Below the pieces are notes generated by a model, which was not told where the DNA came from, made no database searches, and was given only the letters and a program-made list of their open reading frames with translations. A stretch of 64,000 nucleotides of DNA from Acidimicrobiales bacterium (GTDB lineage: Bacteria > Actinomycetota > Acidimicrobiia > Acidimicrobiales > Aldehydirespiratoraceae), in assembly GCA_033344915.1 (NCBI GenBank), contig JAWPML010000001.1:4417364-4481363 (forward strand), read 5' to 3'. The position numbers and the translations under genes were made by a program. Shown here in pieces: positions 44,056-52,051 of this stretch. Position 1 is the first letter of the stretch, and the number at the start of each line of letters is the position of its first letter.

Positions 44056-44433
44056 TCAGCCCACGCGGCGGAGGTCGACCACGAAGATCAGTGTCTCGTT
44101 CGGCCCGATCACCCCACCGGCGCCGAACTGGCCGTAGCCCATGTCCGGCGGGATCGTGAGTCGGCGCCGACCGCCGACCTTCATGCCCTGGACGCCGAGA
44201 TCCCATCCCTGGATGACCTCGCCACCGCCGAGGTTGAAGGCGAAGGTGTCGTTGCGGTTCCACGAGGCATCGAACTCGGCGCCTGTCGACCACGAGACGC
44301 CGACATAGTCGACCGTTGCGAGCATCCCCGCCGCGGCCTCCGGACCGTCGCCGGTCACCAGGTCCTCGACCTGCAGGCTGGTGGGTGGCTTGCCCTCGGG
44401 AACGCTCACGGTCGGCTTCTGATCGGTGCTCAT
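44056..44433 (-). CDS. FKBP-type peptidyl-prolyl cis-trans isomerase
   Basis: 125 aa single FKBP domain: ATVDYVGVSWSTGAEFDASW, VIQGWDLGVQGMKVGGRRRLTIP, YGQFGAGGVIGPNETLIFVVDL. No signal peptide, so cytoplasmic. It helps fold proteins at proline bonds. First gene of the operon with P450 and the RDD proteins. TAGCTT lies 8 nt before the ATG. Confidence 0.94.
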   Translation of the reverse strand: MSTDQKPTVSVPEGKPPTSLQVEDLVTGDGPEAAAGMLATVDYVGVSWSTGAEFDASWNRNDTFAFNLGGGEVIQGWDLGVQGMKVGGRRRLTIPPDMGYGQFGAGGVIGPNETLIFVVDLRRVG

Positions 44434-44441
44434 GGAGCCGC

Positions 44442-44447
44442 AAGCTA
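44442..44447 (-). promoter_or_regulatory. -10 hexamer TAGCTT, leaderless FKBP operon
   Basis: Ends 8 nt before the ATG at 44433. Confidence 0.45.
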
Positions 44448-44506
44448 GTCGGCACCGACCCGCCGGTCAGGCTGACGGGGGCGCTGTGGCAGGCGTCGCA
44501 CCCACG

Positions 44507-44535
44507 TTGGGGAAGGGGGGTCACCCCCGTACCAT
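44507..44535 (+). promoter_or_regulatory. Promoter with 5' leader for the small charged protein
   Basis: TTGGGG (44507-44512), 17-nt spacer, TACCAT (44530-44535). The spacer ends in the palindrome GGGGGTCACCCCC (44516-44528). A leader of about 45 nt with AGGAGG (44574-44579) follows, unlike the leaderless genes around it. Confidence 0.45.
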
Positions 44536-44587
44536 CGATGGGCGGTCACAATCGGTGGTCGGTCGGCTCGAGCAGGAGGACCACGTC

Positions 44588-44860
44588 ATGGCGACAGGAC
44601 GATCCAGCTTCGCGAAGCGGCAGCGTGACATGGCCAAGAAGGCCAAGGCGCAGGCCAAGCGAGAGAGGAAGCTCGAAAAGGGCGACGACGAGCTCGAGGA
44701 CGAGCTCGACGAGATCGTCGACGACGGCCCCAAGCTGTCCAACGACGTGATCATGGAGAAGGTGGCGGACCTGCACCGTCGCTACGACGACGGTCAGATG
44801 GACCTCGACACCTTCGACGAAGAACGGGCCAACCTCATGGCCCAGATCAGCGTCGACTGA
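44588..44860 (+). CDS. Small highly charged protein, unknown function
   Basis: 90 aa. Starts MATGRSSFAKRQRDMAKKAKAQAKRERK, a strongly basic helix, followed by an acidic stretch (GDDELEDELDEIVDDG) and a helical C-terminus. The basic segment could bind RNA or DNA. AGGAGG lies 8 nt before the ATG; the frame is open further upstream but has no better start. Not recognised. Its stop meets the convergent aldo/keto reductase stop in TGATCA. Confidence 0.75.
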   Translation: MATGRSSFAKRQRDMAKKAKAQAKRERKLEKGDDELEDELDEIVDDGPKLSNDVIMEKVADLHRRYDDGQMDLDTFDEERANLMAQISVD

Positions 44861-45742
44861 TCAGCCGACCGCTTCGAGCGCGCCGCCGTCGAACAGCGGC
44901 TCGATCCCCGCTTCGTCGCGGTCGGTCGCGAGTTGGGCCGGGTCGGGCACCTGGCGCGGCGCCGCCGCGATCTCGAGCGCCTCTTGCAGGAGGCGGGCGT
45001 CGCTCGACGTGTTCAGGAAGAAGTCCGGCTCGGCGAGTACGAACTCGATCGCTCGCGCCCGCACCTCGGCATCGTCGATCGGCTCGTACCAGCTGAAGCG
45101 GGCCGCGCCCGGATCCGTCCAGCGTCGACGGGCCACGGACTTGATGGTCTGCATGGCGACGCCCTGGGTCGTGCACATCTCCCGCAGCAGGGTGACGTCG
45201 GCGGCATAGTCGTCGATCTCGGCGAGCGAGTGGTTCCAGGGGAACAGCACCGAGGCGAAGGGTGCCTCGGCCAGGCTGCGCAGGTGCATCCGCGCGATGC
45301 GCAGCCCGTGGCCGGTGACGCCGACGTGTCGGCACAGACCCTCGTCGCGGGCGCGGAACAGGGCCTCGACCGCGCCGCCGGGGGAGAAGGCATCACGCCA
45401 CTCGTCCTCCTCGACCAGGTTGTGCAGTTGGATGAGGTCGACATGGCCCACACCCATGCGTTCGAGACTGCGTTCGAGGCCGGCGCGCGCCTCCGGCCCG
45501 GTCCGTTCGCGGGTCTTGGTCGCCAGGAAGACGTCCTTGCGGTGGTCGGCGAGGAAGGGCGCGAGCCGCACCTCGGACTCCCCGTACATCGCGGCGGTGT
45601 CGATGTGGTTGACGCCGTGGTCCGTGACCGTGGCCATCGTCGCGTCGGCCCGTTCCTGGCTCATGCCGCCGAGCGCGGCAGCCCCGAAGATGATGCGGGT
45701 GCTGGCGTGACCGGTCTGGCCGAAGGGCAGTTCGTCGATCAT
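44861..45742 (-). CDS. Aldo/keto reductase
   Basis: 293 aa TIM-barrel NADPH oxidoreductase. Catalytic tetrad: Asp in VNHIDTAAMYG, Tyr in the same AAMYGESE, Lys in LATKTRER and His in LIQLHNLV. The C-terminus differs from long AKRs and resembles the actinobacterial group with reduced NADPH-binding motif (AEPDFFLNTSSDARLL). Substrate unknown. AGGAG precedes the ATG. Confidence 0.88.
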   Translation of the reverse strand: MIDELPFGQTGHASTRIIFGAAALGGMSQERADATMATVTDHGVNHIDTAAMYGESEVRLAPFLADHRKDVFLATKTRERTGPEARAGLERSLERMGVGHVDLIQLHNLVEEDEWRDAFSPGGAVEALFRARDEGLCRHVGVTGHGLRIARMHLRSLAEAPFASVLFPWNHSLAEIDDYAADVTLLREMCTTQGVAMQTIKSVARRRWTDPGAARFSWYEPIDDAEVRARAIEFVLAEPDFFLNTSSDARLLQEALEIAAAPRQVPDPAQLATDRDEAGIEPLFDGGALEAVG

Positions 45743-45758
45743 GGGTGCTCCTGGCGGG

Positions 45759-46355
45759 TCAGCCGGCGTCGAGGGTCTGTTGCACGAGACTACGCAGTTC
45801 CGGGATCCCGGTTCCCTTCTCGGCGCTGACCCAGCGCACGTCGGACCGGTCGACGCCGAGGCGACTCGTCAGTTCCTTGCGCCGCTTCTGGCTCTTGGCC
45901 GGTCGCACCTTGTCCGCCTTGGTCGCCACGTAGAGGATCCGGTGACCGAGATGGTCGAGCCACTCCACGGTCTGGAGATCGAGCGGTGTCGGCCCGACCT
46001 CGCCGTCGACGAGGAGCAGGACGCCGACCAGCGGCTCGCGCTCCTCGACATAGCGGGTCAGCATCGTTGCCCACTTCGCCTGTTCGGCCTTCGAGACCTT
46101 CGCGTAGCCGTAGCCGGGGAGGTCCATGAGCCAGCGCCCGGAGTCCGGTGGGCCGACCTCGAACGCGTTGAGCAGCCGCGTCGCGCCCGGCGTCTTGGAC
46201 GTCTTGGCCAGGCCCTTGTGCTGGGCGAGCGCGTTCAGCAGGGAGGACTTGCCCACGTTGGATCGACCCATGAGGGCCAGCTCGGCATTGACGTGGGGGA
46301 GCTCGTCGGGGTCTGCGTAGGACCGCAGGAAGCGGATGGGGAGCGGGCCGGCCAC
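45759..46355 (-). CDS. engB: Ribosome biogenesis GTPase EngB (YihA/YsxC)
   Basis: 198 aa. G1 GRSNVGKSSLLNAL, G2/G3 TPGATRLLN and DLPGYGYAKV, G4 ATKADKV, G5 VSAEKG. Needed for maturation of the large ribosomal subunit. GTG start at 46355 with TAGGGT 7 nt upstream. The aldo/keto reductase follows 16 bp downstream. Confidence 0.95.
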   Translation of the reverse strand: MAGPLPIRFLRSYADPDELPHVNAELALMGRSNVGKSSLLNALAQHKGLAKTSKTPGATRLLNAFEVGPPDSGRWLMDLPGYGYAKVSKAEQAKWATMLTRYVEEREPLVGVLLLVDGEVGPTPLDLQTVEWLDHLGHRILYVATKADKVRPAKSQKRRKELTSRLGVDRSDVRWVSAEKGTGIPELRSLVQQTLDAG

Positions 46356-46362
46356 GGCGGTG

Positions 46363-46368
46363 ACCCTA
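46363..46368 (-). promoter_or_regulatory. -10 hexamer TAGGGT, leaderless engB
   Basis: Ends 7 nt before the GTG at 46355. Confidence 0.5.
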
Positions 46369-46371
46369 CCG

Positions 46372-47970
46372 TCAGCCGATGATCGGGTTGCCCTGCACGT
46401 ACTCCAGGATCAGGTCGGCATCGGCCTGCATCAAGAAGCCGTCGGCGACCGATTGCGCGAGGGAGGTCGCGGCGAGTTCGACATAGGTCTCGTTGTCCCC
46501 GTAGAGCTCGACGAGCTTCGCGTCGTCGAACAGCGATGTCGTGCCGAACAGTCGGCAGAAGCCACCACCGGCCGGTGGATTGCCGGTGAGCGTCGCGATG
46601 GGGACGTCGACCCAGGCGGTGCGAACCCCGCCGAGGATGTTGCCGTGTTCGTCCCTCACCGCATCGTTACTCGCATCGACCTCCGTCCGCGGTGCGCTCG
46701 GCGGCGGGTCACCGCCGGCCGCCCAGCGGAACAGGGCGTGGATCGCCGCGTTCATCACATAGTGCTGTGGCCCGGAGTTGATCGGTTCGCCGCATTCCAG
46801 GATCCCGGGAATGGGCGACGCCCGCTCGACGACGGCGGCGATGTCCGGATCGTCGCCAAGGTCCTGGGGGCCGACGTCGAGCGCGACCGAGTAGACGTCG
46901 CCGTGGGCGGTGCCGGCGACCTCCCACAGCACGATGTTGTCGCTGTCGGGCTGGCGGTCGGGAACCCACGCCAGCCCGCCGAGGTCGGTCTCGGTCTGGA
47001 ACGTCAGAACCGGTACCCGCACGTCCTCACGGATCAGCACCTGACCCGGTGTCGGCACCGGCTCCTGTGGCTCCTGGGACAAGGACGCGCTGCCGCCGCC
47101 GCGGCTGTGGATCAGGAAGCCGTCGAACAGCTGGACGAGGGGATCGACCGCGTTCACGTAGGTGGTGAGCCGGAAGGCCGACTGTGAGTCGCCGGTTGCG
47201 ATCATCGTCTCGACGCCGAGTCCGTCGAGGGGGTCGATGCCCTCCGGGCTGCGCACCGCCTGCGCAGCCTGATTGAAGATGTCGTAGGAGAAGGTGTCGC
47301 CGGGGTGGGACAGCGAGCCGTAGCGGTCGGGTGAGGCACCCTTGAGGAAGATCGGGAAGCCGATGTCGATCGTGCCCGGTGCCGCTTCGATGCCCCGGAA
47401 CTGGGCGCTCACGCCCACGAAGGCGGCACCTTCGCGGAACTGCTGCACGTGCGACATCGTGAGGTTCGCGGCGGCATCGATACCGCCGGAGACGTTGAAC
47501 CACTCCATCACCACGGTGCCGCCGAAGTCGGCGGGATCGGACGGGCGGACGACGACGATCCGACTCGTGTAGTCGGCCTCGTCGGGGCCGACCTCGGTCG
47601 CCCAGTGTCCGTCCGGCGTCAGCTCCTCGCTCGCCGCGAACGAGCGGGCGGTGCCGGAGATGAAGTACTCGTGCTGCTCGTAGCCGATAAGACCGAGGTC
47701 GAAACCGACGCCCTGGTAGAAGGGGCTGCCGACCTCGGGTGGCAGCGAGACCTCGGGGTTGGGCGTCGGGATCGCGTCGCCGATGGTGGGCCCGGGCTCC
47801 TCGGTGGTGGTGGTGGACGGTTCGGAGGTGGACGTGGTGATGGACGTCGTCGTGGTCGTGGAGTCCGCCGGTGGGTCGGCCGCCTCGCCGTCGTCCCCAC
47901 ATCCGGCGGCGAGCACGGCGAACGCCGCGACCAGGGAGAGAACGCGGGACAGGGACGAGCGGCGGCGCAT
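46372..47970 (-). CDS. Alpha/beta-hydrolase-domain lipoprotein (PF20091-like)
   Basis: 532 aa. Lipobox LAAGC, a Thr-rich linker, then a large domain typical of the 'alpha/beta hydrolase domain-containing' family: GTVVMEWFNVSGG, GVSAQFRGIE, and IATGDSQSAFRLTTYVNA with the probable nucleophile Ser in GDSQS; the His may be in VAGTAHGDVYSV. Exported and membrane-anchored outside. Substrate unknown. It lies between EngB and a dehalogenase on the same strand. Confidence 0.8.
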   Translation of the reverse strand: MRRRSSLSRVLSLVAAFAVLAAGCGDDGEAADPPADSTTTTTSITTSTSEPSTTTTEEPGPTIGDAIPTPNPEVSLPPEVGSPFYQGVGFDLGLIGYEQHEYFISGTARSFAASEELTPDGHWATEVGPDEADYTSRIVVVRPSDPADFGGTVVMEWFNVSGGIDAAANLTMSHVQQFREGAAFVGVSAQFRGIEAAPGTIDIGFPIFLKGASPDRYGSLSHPGDTFSYDIFNQAAQAVRSPEGIDPLDGLGVETMIATGDSQSAFRLTTYVNAVDPLVQLFDGFLIHSRGGGSASLSQEPQEPVPTPGQVLIREDVRVPVLTFQTETDLGGLAWVPDRQPDSDNIVLWEVAGTAHGDVYSVALDVGPQDLGDDPDIAAVVERASPIPGILECGEPINSGPQHYVMNAAIHALFRWAAGGDPPPSAPRTEVDASNDAVRDEHGNILGGVRTAWVDVPIATLTGNPPAGGGFCRLFGTTSLFDDAKLVELYGDNETYVELAATSLAQSVADGFLMQADADLILEYVQGNPIIG

Positions 47971-47985
47971 GGGCGAGAGCCTCGC

Positions 47986-48927
47986 CTACGCCACCTGATT
48001 CAGCCAGTCCACCAGCGCCTGGGCCAGCGGTTCCCCGACGTCGTCCTGGATGAAGTGGCTCGCCTCCTCGAAGACCTGGTGCGGCTGCCCGTCGGTGCCC
48101 GGGATGAGTTCGCGCAGGTCCGCATCGAGATGGCCGAGCACGAAATCCGCGCGCCCCCACAACGTCAACACGGGCTTCTCCCAGCTCGACAGCACCGCGC
48201 GGGCGGCGATGTTCGCGGCCACGCCACCGTGCTCGGGAGTGATGGGGACGAGGCAGGGGAACTCACGCGCGCCGGCGAGGTAGGACTCGTCGGGGAACGG
48301 CGCGCGATAGGCGTCCTGTTCCGCCTGCGTCAGCTCGCGGGTGGCGATCGCGCCCTGAAGGAGTTGGCCGCAGTCGAACGGGTCGGCGGTCTGGGAGAGG
48401 TTCAGCCAGAAGTCGAAGCCGTCGCCCAGCGACTCGCCGATCGGCAGGCCCGTGTTGCCGGCGCAGAGGAAGGCGAAGTCGTCGGGTCGTTCGGCCGCGA
48501 CCCGAAGCCCGATGAGCCCGCCCCAGTCCTGCACGAACGCGGCCAGCGGCCCGATCGACGGATCGCCCGCGAGGATCTGGTCGAGGAACTCGTGCATCCA
48601 GGCGACATGGCCGTCGTAGGTGTAGGCCGAGCGCTCGGTGGGCTTGTCGCTGCGTCCGAAGCCGATCAGGTCCGGCGCGATGATCCGGTGCCCCGCCGCC
48701 ACGAGCGTGGGGATCATGCGGCGATACAGGAAGGACCAGGACGGTTCGCCGTGGAGCAACAGCACGGTGGGCTTCGCACCGTCTCGGGGCCCCTCGTCGA
48801 GGTATGCCATCCGGAAGCCGTCGACCTCCACGTCGTTCGGTTCGTACGGGAAGTCGGGGAGATCGGCGAATCGCTCGTCGGGCGTGCGCAGGAACGGCAC
48901 ACCGGCCGCAGTGGTCTGGATGCTCAT
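47986..48927 (-). CDS. Haloalkane dehalogenase (DhlA/HLD-I-like)
   Basis: 313 aa alpha/beta hydrolase. LLHGEPSWSFLYRRMIP is the HGEPxW oxyanion/halide region, the nucleophile Asp is in FVQDWGGLIGLR with the halide-binding Trp next to it, the acid in LWGRADFVLG and the His in ASHFIQDDVGE. This set fits subfamily I enzymes that split carbon-halogen bonds to alcohols. Epoxide hydrolase or other activity cannot be excluded. TACGGT 7 nt upstream fixes the ATG. Confidence 0.87.
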   Translation of the reverse strand: MSIQTTAAGVPFLRTPDERFADLPDFPYEPNDVEVDGFRMAYLDEGPRDGAKPTVLLLHGEPSWSFLYRRMIPTLVAAGHRIIAPDLIGFGRSDKPTERSAYTYDGHVAWMHEFLDQILAGDPSIGPLAAFVQDWGGLIGLRVAAERPDDFAFLCAGNTGLPIGESLGDGFDFWLNLSQTADPFDCGQLLQGAIATRELTQAEQDAYRAPFPDESYLAGAREFPCLVPITPEHGGVAANIAARAVLSSWEKPVLTLWGRADFVLGHLDADLRELIPGTDGQPHQVFEEASHFIQDDVGEPLAQALVDWLNQVA

Positions 48928-48934
48928 GGGAGGG

Positions 48935-48940
48935 ACCGTA
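48935..48940 (-). promoter_or_regulatory. -10 hexamer TACGGT, leaderless dehalogenase
   Basis: Ends 7 nt before the ATG at 48927; shares a 36-bp gap with the divergent hexamer at 48952-48957. Confidence 0.5.
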
Positions 48941-48951
48941 GGTGTCGCGGC

Positions 48952-48957
48952 TACGGT
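48952..48957 (+). promoter_or_regulatory. -10 hexamer TACGGT, leaderless PLP-lyase gene
   Basis: Ends 6 nt before the ATG at 48964. Confidence 0.5.
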
Positions 48958-48963
48958 CACGCC

Positions 48964-50217
48964 ATGGCTGAGCTGAACCAGACGGGGCGCACGCCCGACG
49001 ACGTGATCGCCGAACTCGAGGGCAAGCGGGTCGACGACGTGAAGTGGGAGGACGGTCGTGCCTTCGGCATGGTCTACGACGGCGGCCCCGGCGTCCACGA
49101 GGTTGCCGAACGGGCGGCGCGCATCTACCTCCACGAGAATGCGCTCAACACCCGCGCGTTCCCGTCGCTCGGCGCGATCCAGTCGGAGGTCGTCGGCTGG
49201 ACGGCATCGCTGCTCAACGGCCCCACGGCGGCCGGGTTCCTCACCAGCGGTGGCACGGAATCGATCCTGTGCGCCGTGAAGGCGGCCCGTGAGCGGGCGA
49301 AGGCCGAACGCGGCATCGAGGCACCGGAGATGATCGTGGCCGAAAGCGCCCACGCCGCGTTCCACAAGGGCGCCCACCTCTTCGGGCTGACCCTGCACAA
49401 GACCCCGGTGCTCGACGACTGGACGGCCGACGTCGACGCGATGGCCGAGATGGTGAACGAGAACACGGCCCTGATCGTCGGTTCGGCCCCCCAGTACCCG
49501 CAGGGGGTCATCGACCCGATCCCCGAGATCGCCGCGCTGGCCGCCGACGCCGACGCGAACTGCCATGTCGACGCGTGCATGGGTGGGTTCGTGCTCCCGT
49601 TCGCCGAGCGGCTCGGACGCGACGTCGGCCTGTGGGACTTCCGGGTCGACGGAGTCACGTCGATCTCGGCCGACATCCACAAGCTCGGCTACGCGCCGAA
49701 GGGCGTCTCCGTCATCCTCCACCGCACCAAGGAGCTGCGCCGTTACCAGACCTTCGTGTTCGACGACTGGCTCGGCGGGTTCTACGCGTCGCCGAACCTC
49801 CAGGGCACGCGGTCCGGCCTGCCGATGGCCGCCGCCTGGGCCGTGATGCAGCACCTCGGCGTGGACGGCTACGTCGCCCTCACCGAGCAGGCGCTGCGCA
49901 ACGCCGACGCGATGCGGGCCGGCGTGGATGCGATCGACGGCATCCGGGTCCTGGGCGACGGCGACTTCCATCTGGTCGCGATCGCGTCGGATCCGGCATC
50001 CGACGCGCCGATCGACGTGTTCGCCCTCGCCGACGCACTCGAGACCCGGGGCTGGTTCCACGACCGGCAGGGCCCACCCGACTCGCTCCACTCGACGGTG
50101 TCGAACTCCAACACCGGCGTGATGGACGACTATCTCGACGCGCTGCGCGCGTCGGTCGACGAGGTCCGCGGCACCTCGACCGACGACCGCTCGACCAACT
50201 ACGCCACGCTCGAATAG
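48964..50217 (+). CDS. PLP-dependent group II decarboxylase/sphingosine-phosphate-lyase-like
   Basis: 417 aa. FLTSGGTESILCAVKAARE is the phosphate-binding turn, ESAHAAFHKGAHLFGL the ring-stacking His, CHVDACMGGFVLPF the Asp that holds the pyridine N, and SISADIHKLGYAPKG the Schiff-base Lys. Bacterial relatives of sphingosine-1-phosphate lyase share this set; no membrane anchor is present. Substrate unknown; amino acid decarboxylase is the other option. Confidence 0.88.
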   Translation: MAELNQTGRTPDDVIAELEGKRVDDVKWEDGRAFGMVYDGGPGVHEVAERAARIYLHENALNTRAFPSLGAIQSEVVGWTASLLNGPTAAGFLTSGGTESILCAVKAARERAKAERGIEAPEMIVAESAHAAFHKGAHLFGLTLHKTPVLDDWTADVDAMAEMVNENTALIVGSAPQYPQGVIDPIPEIAALAADADANCHVDACMGGFVLPFAERLGRDVGLWDFRVDGVTSISADIHKLGYAPKGVSVILHRTKELRRYQTFVFDDWLGGFYASPNLQGTRSGLPMAAAWAVMQHLGVDGYVALTEQALRNADAMRAGVDAIDGIRVLGDGDFHLVAIASDPASDAPIDVFALADALETRGWFHDRQGPPDSLHSTVSNSNTGVMDDYLDALRASVDEVRGTSTDDRSTNYATLE

Positions 50218-50235
50218 CGGCGTCGGTCGGCTTCG

Positions 50236-51312
50236 TCAGCCGATCGAGACGATGTGGCCGACCGTCGGGTCGATCCGGCCGGGAAGCATCTCCGTCCAGA
50301 GCGCGGCGGCGGCGTCCGCGCCCTGATGGCGTTCGATCGTCATCCAGCCGTCCGTCCAGTCGCTGTAGGCGAAGAACGCGTCGGCCAGGCGCCGCTCCAT
50401 CTCCTCGCGGCCCCACTCCTGGTTGCGCTTCGCGATCTGGGTCGGCGCGAAGAACAGTTCGGGCGACGGCCCGGGAAGCGGCTCGTCACCGCCGCCGCCC
50501 ATGTCGCCCCAGTCCGTCGCGCCGACGGTGCTCGAGTACGTCAGGTCGGCGCCGAAGTGGTGGTGCACCGCCTGCTTGACGGTGCCCGAGCCGGAGATGT
50601 CGATGTACACGGCGGGCTCCGTGGCCAGCGAGCCGACCTCCTCGTAGGTGACGAGCTGATCCCAGCACCCGAGCGACCCGGCGAACGCGAGGTTGGCGGC
50701 CGAGGTCAGGCCGACGGTGCGGATGCCGTCGCGCTTCGCCATCAGATGGGCCACGCCGATCGCCGTCTTGCTCGACGCGCTGGAGACGATCGCCGTGGTC
50801 GCGCCGAAGTCGTCGTTGTCCTCGAAGAAGTCGTCGATCACGAACGCGGTCATGAACAGCGGATGCAACAGCATGCGCTGCTCTTCGCGGTCGTCTCGGT
50901 GGAGCGGATCGGCGGCGGTGCGGGTGTAGCGGTTGTAGACCTCGGCCATCGGTTGGCGGTGGGCGGCCATGTCGTGGAACGCGTGCTCGTTGATCCGACC
51001 CGGCTCGAGCACCACATGGCTGGCCATGGGGAAGTAGCCGTAGATGCGGGTGCCCTCGTCGACACCGGCGCAGCGGCTCTCGACGATGCGGGCGTGGGCG
51101 AAGGCCGGGACGCGACCCCACGACTCGTCGTCGGTGGGGAAGAAGTTCCAGTATCCCATCATGTGGCCGATGACGGCGTAGGTGATGTTGTTCGACGTCA
51201 GCGCGAAGTGGTCGATGCGGGCCAGGACCTGGCCCTCGGCGAGCGAGGCCTCGTCGTCGACGATCCGGGTCCGACTCTGGTCGGCGCGGTTGATCTCGAG
51301 CGTGGTGGTCAT
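50236..51312 (-). CDS. DUF2855-family, MDR-like protein
   Basis: 358 aa. Looks like the medium-chain reductase fold without zinc: LARIDHFALTSNNITYAVIG at the N-terminus (the groove), AIVSSASSKTAIGVAHLMA in place of the GxGxxG nucleotide motif, then VYIDISGSGTV. The family has no assigned reaction. TAGCGT 7 nt before the ATG indicates a single-gene unit. It converges on the PLP enzyme. Confidence 0.82.
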   Translation of the reverse strand: MTTTLEINRADQSRTRIVDDEASLAEGQVLARIDHFALTSNNITYAVIGHMMGYWNFFPTDDESWGRVPAFAHARIVESRCAGVDEGTRIYGYFPMASHVVLEPGRINEHAFHDMAAHRQPMAEVYNRYTRTAADPLHRDDREEQRMLLHPLFMTAFVIDDFFEDNDDFGATTAIVSSASSKTAIGVAHLMAKRDGIRTVGLTSAANLAFAGSLGCWDQLVTYEEVGSLATEPAVYIDISGSGTVKQAVHHHFGADLTYSSTVGATDWGDMGGGGDEPLPGPSPELFFAPTQIAKRNQEWGREEMERRLADAFFAYSDWTDGWMTIERHQGADAAAALWTEMLPGRIDPTVGHIVSIG

Positions 51313-51319
51313 GGACGCG

Positions 51320-51325
51320 ACGCTA
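51320..51325 (-). promoter_or_regulatory. -10 hexamer TAGCGT, leaderless DUF2855 gene
   Basis: Ends 7 nt before the ATG at 51312. Confidence 0.5.
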
Positions 51326-51346
51326 CTGCGATCGCGACCATGGGGA

Positions 51347-52039
51347 TCAGCCGCCGAGCTGCCGCACCAGGTCGTCGATGCGTTGCGCCTGACGGGCGAC
51401 CTCCGCCTCGAGGTCGGCGACGCGGGTTTCGAGCGGGGCCCGCTCGTCGGGCGGAGCGGGTTCCGGGGACGGCGGGACCGCCGGTTCGGTTGTCGTCGGC
51501 ACGGGCGTCGTCGGCACCGCGGTCATCGGCACGGGCGCGTCCCCGCGCTGCGCCCAGCACTGGTCGATCCTCGGTTCCCGTTCGCCGGGCTGGCGGTCGA
51601 GTCGGACGACGAGCGGCTCGTCGCGCGCCGCGAGCCGAGCGATCGCGGCGTCGACCGCCTCCGCGTCCCCACCCGGTCCGTCGGCGTAGCGCTCGGTGCG
51701 GGTCACGATCTCGTTGCGCGTCTGCGCGCCCCGCAGGAGCAGCACGGCGAGAACGGCGACGTCGTGTCCGTTCAGGTGCATCGCCTCGTCCACGACGTGT
51801 TTGTGCTTGCCGACGCGGTGCCCGCTGCCCGTCACGGTGCGAGCGAGTTTCATCTCCCGCAGTTCGAGCATGAGTGCGTCGATCTGGCGCTCGCTGTAGT
51901 CGACGACCGGGTCGCGGTTCGTCGTCTGGTTGCAGGCGTTGGTCAACGCGTTGCTGGTGAGGGGGTAGCTGTCGGGCGTCGTCGCGGCCTTCTCGATGAG
52001 GCAGCCGAGCACCCGGGCCTGTTCGGCGGTGAGGTCCAC
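51347..52039 (-). CDS. YceH/DUF480-family protein
   Basis: 230 aa, GTG start. Two winged-helix units: EQARVLGCLIEKAATTPDSYPLTSNALTNACNQTTNRDPV in outline, and the second (ALMLELREMKLARTV, AVLAVLLLRGAQTRNEI). A Pro-rich linker and a C-terminal coiled coil (RVADLEAEVARQAQRIDDLV) follow. Function unknown; fold suggests DNA binding. TAGGGT 6 nt before the GTG. Confidence 0.9.
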   Translation of the reverse strand: MDLTAEQARVLGCLIEKAATTPDSYPLTSNALTNACNQTTNRDPVVDYSERQIDALMLELREMKLARTVTGSGHRVGKHKHVVDEAMHLNGHDVAVLAVLLLRGAQTRNEIVTRTERYADGPGGDAEAVDAAIARLAARDEPLVVRLDRQPGEREPRIDQCWAQRGDAPVPMTAVPTTPVPTTTEPAVPPSPEPAPPDERAPLETRVADLEAEVARQAQRIDDLVRQLGG

Positions 52040-52045
52040 GGCGCG

Positions 52046-52051
52046 ACCCTA
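52046..52051 (-). promoter_or_regulatory. -10 hexamer TAGGGT, leaderless yceH-type gene
   Basis: Ends 6 nt before the GTG at 52039, just after the sigma-factor stop. Confidence 0.5.

Noticed and set aside
44516..44528. GGGGGTCACCCCC as an intrinsic terminator
   Set aside because: Short, no U-run, and it lies in a divergent region between two gene starts, within a promoter spacer.
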